A DNA stretch of 13,882 nucleotides, taken from SD8 sp035528475 (lineage in GTDB: Archaea > Halobacteriota > Methanomicrobia > Methanomicrobiales > Methanospirillaceae). Under the pieces are notes generated by a model. The model saw only the letters and a list, made by a program, of their open reading frames with translations. It made no database searches and was not told the origin of the DNA. The position numbers and the translations under genes were made by a program. Location: positions 1-13,882 of the forward strand of contig DATKYO010000124.1 in assembly GCA_035528475.1 (NCBI GenBank). Reading direction: 5' to 3'. Shown here one piece after another: positions 13,524 through 13,882 of this stretch (positions within the stretch are counted from its first letter, which is position 1; every line of letters starts with the position of its first letter).

Positions 13524-13882
13524 ATGTACAGCTATAAAACCGGAATCCAAGTGATAGATGAAGTATTGGAAGGGTTGGAACCCGGAACCAATATCCTCAT
13601 TCTTAGCCCTTCCCTATGTGGAGGGGATCTGCTTGGATATTTGATTTCAAAACCGCTAGCAGGGGAGTTTTCAATCATATTATCTACTGATCGCCGTTCA
13701 ATCGATCTTGATACGGTAATGGGGATAACCGATCCCCTGAAAAATCATATAGGGGTAATAGATACAGTAACAAAGCTGTCGTCACCGGAGGTCGCCGACT
13801 CGATGAGAATTAAATATGTCGCCAGTCCCAGCGATCTTACCGGAATCGGGATCAAGTTTTCCCGAATGGTGGAAGAAATTTT
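13524..13882 (+). CDS. KaiC/RecA-like ATPase-fold protein with degenerate P-loop, 3' truncated
   Basis: The first 119 codons are visible; the frame is still open at the window end. The opening MYSYKTGIQVIDEVLEGL followed by EPGTNILIL matches the start of KaiC/RAD55-type archaeal proteins (normally TGI-x-x-LD-x-x-L-x-G then a Walker A motif). At the Walker A position it reads SPSLCGGDLL rather than GxxGxGKT, so ATP binding is doubtful. A beta-strand-like FSIILSTD and a VIDTVTKL segment follow in the order expected for the fold. ATG 13524 is the only plausible start: an in-frame TGA lies just upstream at 13518, and GAGG (13519-13522) is close to the start. It begins 10 bp after feoB and is probably in the same transcript. 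The function is unknown; it may be a regulatory or structural RecA-like protein. Confidence 0.65.
   Translation, partial: MYSYKTGIQVIDEVLEGLEPGTNILILSPSLCGGDLLGYLISKPLAGEFSIILSTDRRSIDLDTVMGITDPLKNHIGVIDTVTKLSSPEVADSMRIKYVASPSDLTGIGIKFSRMVEEI

Noticed and set aside
13510..13554. ATG 13510 overlapping the feoB stop (ATGA) as a gene start
   Set aside because: That frame stops after about 14 codons; the extended reading frame starts at 13524 in another frame.

Overview
The window looks like chromosomal DNA from a methanogenic archaeon, most likely Methanomicrobiales (inference from the gene families; no rRNA or marker gene is present). Pointers are TATA-like AT-rich promoters, T-tract terminators, GGAGG-type ribosome binding sites, secreted surface proteins with many N-glycosylation sequons, a papain-type surface protease with a lectin-like domain, a COG2108 radical SAM protein, a DtxR regulator fused to FeoA, and a KaiC/RecA-like ATPase. 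I see no rRNA, tRNA, CRISPR array, insertion sequence or phage gene.

Region 1 (1-3638, + strand) is a run of three cell-surface genes related by domain shuffling. The first is cut by the window edge: a beta-helix-like end plus a C-terminal 'GWN' module. The second has a signal peptide, an N-terminal module, three InlB-like repeats and the GWN module. The third has the same N-terminal module, a Thr/Ala-rich linker, one membrane helix and an acidic cytoplasmic tail. Stem-loops sit just upstream of genes two and three, and two T9 tracts end the cluster.

Region 2 (3639-4101) is an AT-rich gene-free stretch holding a sharply bounded GC-rich island of unknown origin.

Region 3 (4102-8478, + strand) encodes a large secreted C1 cysteine protease with a duplicated N-terminal unit and a duplicated C-terminal unit, then a radical SAM protein whose stop codon overlaps the start of a canonical cis-prenyltransferase (UppS type).

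Region 4 (8504-10833, - strand) converges on region 3. It holds a family X DNA polymerase with HhH and PHP domains, translationally coupled (ATGA overlap) to a second cis-prenyltransferase homologue. That homologue has lost the catalytic DGNR motif and looks like a non-catalytic partner subunit, comparable to eukaryotic NgBR/Nus1. The pair of prenyltransferase homologues ending tail to tail is the most interesting feature here. They would make the polyprenyl/dolichyl phosphate carrier needed to glycosylate surface proteins such as those in region 1.

Region 5 (11028-13882, + strand) is an iron module: a DtxR-type regulator with a C-terminal FeoA domain, overlapping feoB (ATGA), followed after 10 bp by the start of a KaiC/RecA-like protein with a degraded P-loop that runs off the window.
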